Below, piece by piece: positions 62,479-64,000 of a stretch of DNA of 64,000 bases; positions within the stretch are counted from its first letter, which is position 1, and every line of letters begins with the position of its first letter. The stretch lies in contig JBBFLV010000010.1 in NCBI GenBank assembly GCA_037478835.1, positions 1 through 64,000 on the forward strand, in the 5' to 3' direction. A model generated the notes under the pieces. It saw nothing but the letters and a program-made list of their open reading frames with translations. It was not told the origin of the DNA and did no database searches. Both the position numbers and the translations under genes were made by a program. Source of the DNA: 630D-37 sp037478835 (GTDB lineage Bacteria; Chloroflexota; Anaerolineae; Anaerolineales; Villigracilaceae).

Positions 62479-63357
62479 TCAAATCCTCTCATCTTGCGCG
62501 CGGCGCGGCCGAAAGACCAGCCAGAAGAAGATCACACAGGCGATGATTTGAGCAATCAGCCCGTAGACGGCATCCAGCTCGCGAATGGCGAAGATGGACG
62601 GGATGTTGATGGCGCTGTTCGGATAGTTGGCGATCAGCGCGTAGAGATTGTTGGCGGCATGCATGCCGAGTGCCAACTCCAGTCCTCCATCCCGCAAGGT
62701 GATCCAGGCGGTGAACGCGCCGGTGAGGAAGTACGACCCCATCACCGGCCAGAAGCTCACCGAGACTTCCGGGTTGAAAATATGGGGCAAAGCAAAGAAA
62801 AAGCCGGAAAGCAGGATGAGCAGGGGCAGGTTGCGTATCTTCAGCCCCAGCGCCTGGAGCAAATAGCCGCGGAAGAAGACCTCTTCGGTGCTCGTCTGGA
62901 TGGGGATCAGGATCAGGGCCGGGAGCAGGAAGCGCCACCACTCCGGCGGAAAAGAAAGCGTGTAGCGCCCCCGGTAGAGCCAGGCCTCGACGAGCGAAGC
63001 CAGGATCATCAGAATCAACCAGTAGCCGAAGCCCTGGGCAATGCGCCGCAAGCGCGGTCGCGGCGCGGCGGTGATCAGGGTGCGGATCGGCCTGCGGTGC
63101 ACCCAGCGCACGGCGATCAGGGTCGCCGCAAGCCAGGGCACGAAGGAAAGCATGAAGGCGCTAAAGGCGAGCGGGGTATTGATCTCGAAGGTGAAAGCGG
63201 CCGAAGCATCCGCCGAAGCCTGGAAGAGGAGCAGTGCCGCCGCTACGGCCGAACCCAGGAAAATCCAGGAGCCTAGGATGAAGGAGAGGCTGAAGGCATA
63301 ATGCCAGAAGGTGTTTTTGCCTTGCGTGGCGATTTCGAGGAAGGGGAAGGTTTTCAT
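62479..63357 (-). CDS. CPBP-family intramembrane metalloprotease
   Basis: The 292-residue product has about eight membrane segments and the three CAAX-protease/bacteriocin-processing motifs: EE-x3-R (Glu158, Glu159, Arg163), F-x3-H (His192) and H-x3-N (His233, Asn237). Members cleave or protect against small peptides or prenylated proteins; the substrate here is unknown. Translation probably starts at the first base of a leaderless message. TAAAAT with an upstream TG lies seven bases before the ATG. It is 53 bases upstream of the thiolase gene and could share its transcript. Confidence 0.93.
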   Translation of the reverse strand: MKTFPFLEIATQGKNTFWHYAFSLSFILGSWIFLGSAVAAALLLFQASADASAAFTFEINTPLAFSAFMLSFVPWLAATLIAVRWVHRRPIRTLITAAPRPRLRRIAQGFGYWLILMILASLVEAWLYRGRYTLSFPPEWWRFLLPALILIPIQTSTEEVFFRGYLLQALGLKIRNLPLLILLSGFFFALPHIFNPEVSVSFWPVMGSYFLTGAFTAWITLRDGGLELALGMHAANNLYALIANYPNSAINIPSIFAIRELDAVYGLIAQIIACVIFFWLVFRPRRAQDERI

Positions 63358-63364
63358 GGGGGGA

Positions 63365-63373
63365 ATTTTATCA
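63365..63373 (-). promoter_or_regulatory. Extended -10 directly upstream of the CPBP gene (leaderless start)
   Basis: On the minus strand TG-A-TAAAAT is followed by seven bases (TCCCCCC-type) and the ATG. No Shine-Dalgarno sequence is present. The -35 region is the GA-rich tract, so no classical -35 exists. Confidence 0.6.
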
Positions 63374-63476
63374 TGAGGGGGAGAGGGAGAGGGGAGAGGA
63401 GGAGAGCGGGAGAAGAGGAGAGGACGAGAGCGGGAGAGGAGGAGAAAGGAGAAGGAAGAGGAGGGTAGGGGAGGGT
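63374..63476. repeat. GA-rich low-complexity tract
   Basis: About 100 bases are almost pure purine on the plus strand, with repeated GAGAGCGGGAGA and GGAGAGGAGGAG blocks. It lies directly behind the CPBP promoter. It is non-coding. Confidence 0.85.
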
Positions 63477-63630
63477 GTTGCGGTGGGAGCGTTGGGCGAT
63501 AGACGTTCTGGGGCGCGCATGGGACTCAACATCCGTGCTCATCCGTCTCCTTTGCATCGAGCCGGGTGCTTTCGGATAAAAGTTTCGATATCAGATACCG
63601 TTTTCACGCCAAATTCTATAAATGACTTCA

Positions 63631-63790
63631 CTGCAAAAAGGTTCTTGACCACCAAGGACACAAAGTACACTAAGGATAAGCAAAGGATTTTGACCCACTA
63701 AAAAGCGAAAATTGCGTAAAAATACTGTATTTTTACAAAAAAACTTTGTGTTCTTTGTGCCCTTTGTGGTAAATATGTTTTTTGCAGGCA
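63631..63790. repeat. MITE-like inverted repeat
   Basis: Arms at 63648-63674 and 63744-63770 match at 23 of 27 positions (ACCACnAAGGnCACAAAG type). Outside the arms both sides carry CTGCAAAAA in inverted orientation. In the middle, 63716-63736 forms a near-perfect hairpin GTAAAAATAC/GTATTTTTAC. No coding potential is present. Similar ACCAC-AAGGACACAAAG repeats are common in environmental genomes. Confidence 0.7.
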
Positions 63791-63815
63791 ACTCAAGACT
63801 TTTGCATCAAACTTC

Positions 63816-63844
63816 TTGCGATTTCTTGCCTTTGCTTATATACT
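63816..63844 (+). promoter_or_regulatory. Promoter for the right-edge gene
   Basis: TTGCGA (63816-63821), exactly 17 bases, then TATACT (63839-63844). The transcript would start near 63851, ahead of a 35-codon open frame (63873-63980) and the partial gene at 63977. Confidence 0.6.
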
Positions 63845-63872
63845 GAAGATAACTCCACCCTTGCAAGCCGCC

Positions 63873-63980
63873 ATGTCCGCCGACCTACCAAAAACCGCCG
63901 TCAAATTTTTGATCGCTCTGCTAATTTTTCGCGTCACAACCAGAGCGGCTATCTTTGTCGGGAAAAAAGGAGCCGCATGA
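63873..63980 (+). CDS. Possible 35-codon leader peptide
   Basis: A short frame MSADLPKTAVKFLIALLI with a hydrophobic centre and a basic C-terminus (VGKKGAA) ends in an ATGA overlap with the next start. It lies just after a good promoter. It may be a real small protein or just the untranslated leader; there is no clear Shine-Dalgarno sequence. Confidence 0.3.
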   Translation: MSADLPKTAVKFLIALLIFRVTTRAAIFVGKKGAA

Positions 63981-64000
63981 CTTCCACGGAAGAGATTTCT
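63977..64000 (+). CDS. Start of a gene cut off by the window edge
   Basis: ATG followed by seven codons (MTSTEEIS). AAAGGAG lies seven bases before it, a strong Shine-Dalgarno sequence. The product cannot be identified. Confidence 0.55.

Noticed and set aside
1..64000. CRISPR array or prophage
   Set aside because: No regularly spaced repeats with unique spacers, no cas genes and no phage structural genes were seen.

Overview
The window looks like chromosomal DNA of a Chloroflexota bacterium, probably of the Anaerolineae. This rests on gene content: a Chlor_Arch_YYY-type membrane protein, several LysM/M23 cell-wall proteins, a stand-alone biotin ligase, Pro/Thr-linker lipoproteins and moderately GC-rich housekeeping genes. 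No 16S rRNA or marker phylogeny is available here, so the assignment is inference.

Layout. 1-10.9 kb: the 3' end of an exported protein, small conserved proteins, degV, the mreB-mreC-mreD-mrdA elongasome operon, rho, a LysM/M23 peptidase, birA and a small membrane protein. 10.9-19.8 kb: a minus-strand, operon-like trio made of a small helical protein, a 1203-residue protein of unknown family and a 1632-residue DEAH helicase with a DUF1998-like C-terminus. This is the best candidate for an undescribed, probably anti-phage, system. 20-23.8 kb: a two-gene molybdenum hydroxylase. 24.2-25.5 kb: an MntA/HepT toxin-antitoxin locus with a broken toxin, a HEPN-like small gene and tRNA-Gln(CTG). 26.2-29.9 kb: ECF sigma factor, anti-sigma factor, a bactofilin-like membrane protein and an ABC-2 exporter, all on the minus strand. 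30-36.2 kb: a YibE/F protein, an EamA transporter, pth and mfd. 36.2-43.9 kb: an AT-richer accessory island of secreted or lipid-anchored proteins, an orphan LuxR-type HTH gene, a decayed IS630 element, a partial segmental duplication and frameshifted genes. 44-54.1 kb: two SAM methyltransferases, two large GT-C-type membrane proteins (one carrying the YYY domain), a DUF952/DUF4190 fusion and ctaA. 54.3-63.4 kb (minus strand): recJ, rnj, two LysM/M23 proteins, DUF192, a single-domain response regulator, a thiolase and a CPBP protease. The right end holds a GA-rich tract, a MITE-like inverted repeat, a promoter and the first codons of another gene.

Recurring non-coding themes are: (i) a composite interspersed repeat (ACCGTGGACC-type tracts followed by GTAGCAT hairpin units whose stems vary by compensatory changes) in at least three intergenic spaces; (ii) palindromes built on ACAAACGC/GCGTTTGT; and (iii) at least five genes whose -10 box lies only 6-10 bases before the start codon with no Shine-Dalgarno sequence, which suggests leaderless mRNAs. 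Single-base indels split hepT and a signal-peptide gene; these could be real decay or sequencing errors in homopolymer-like tracts.
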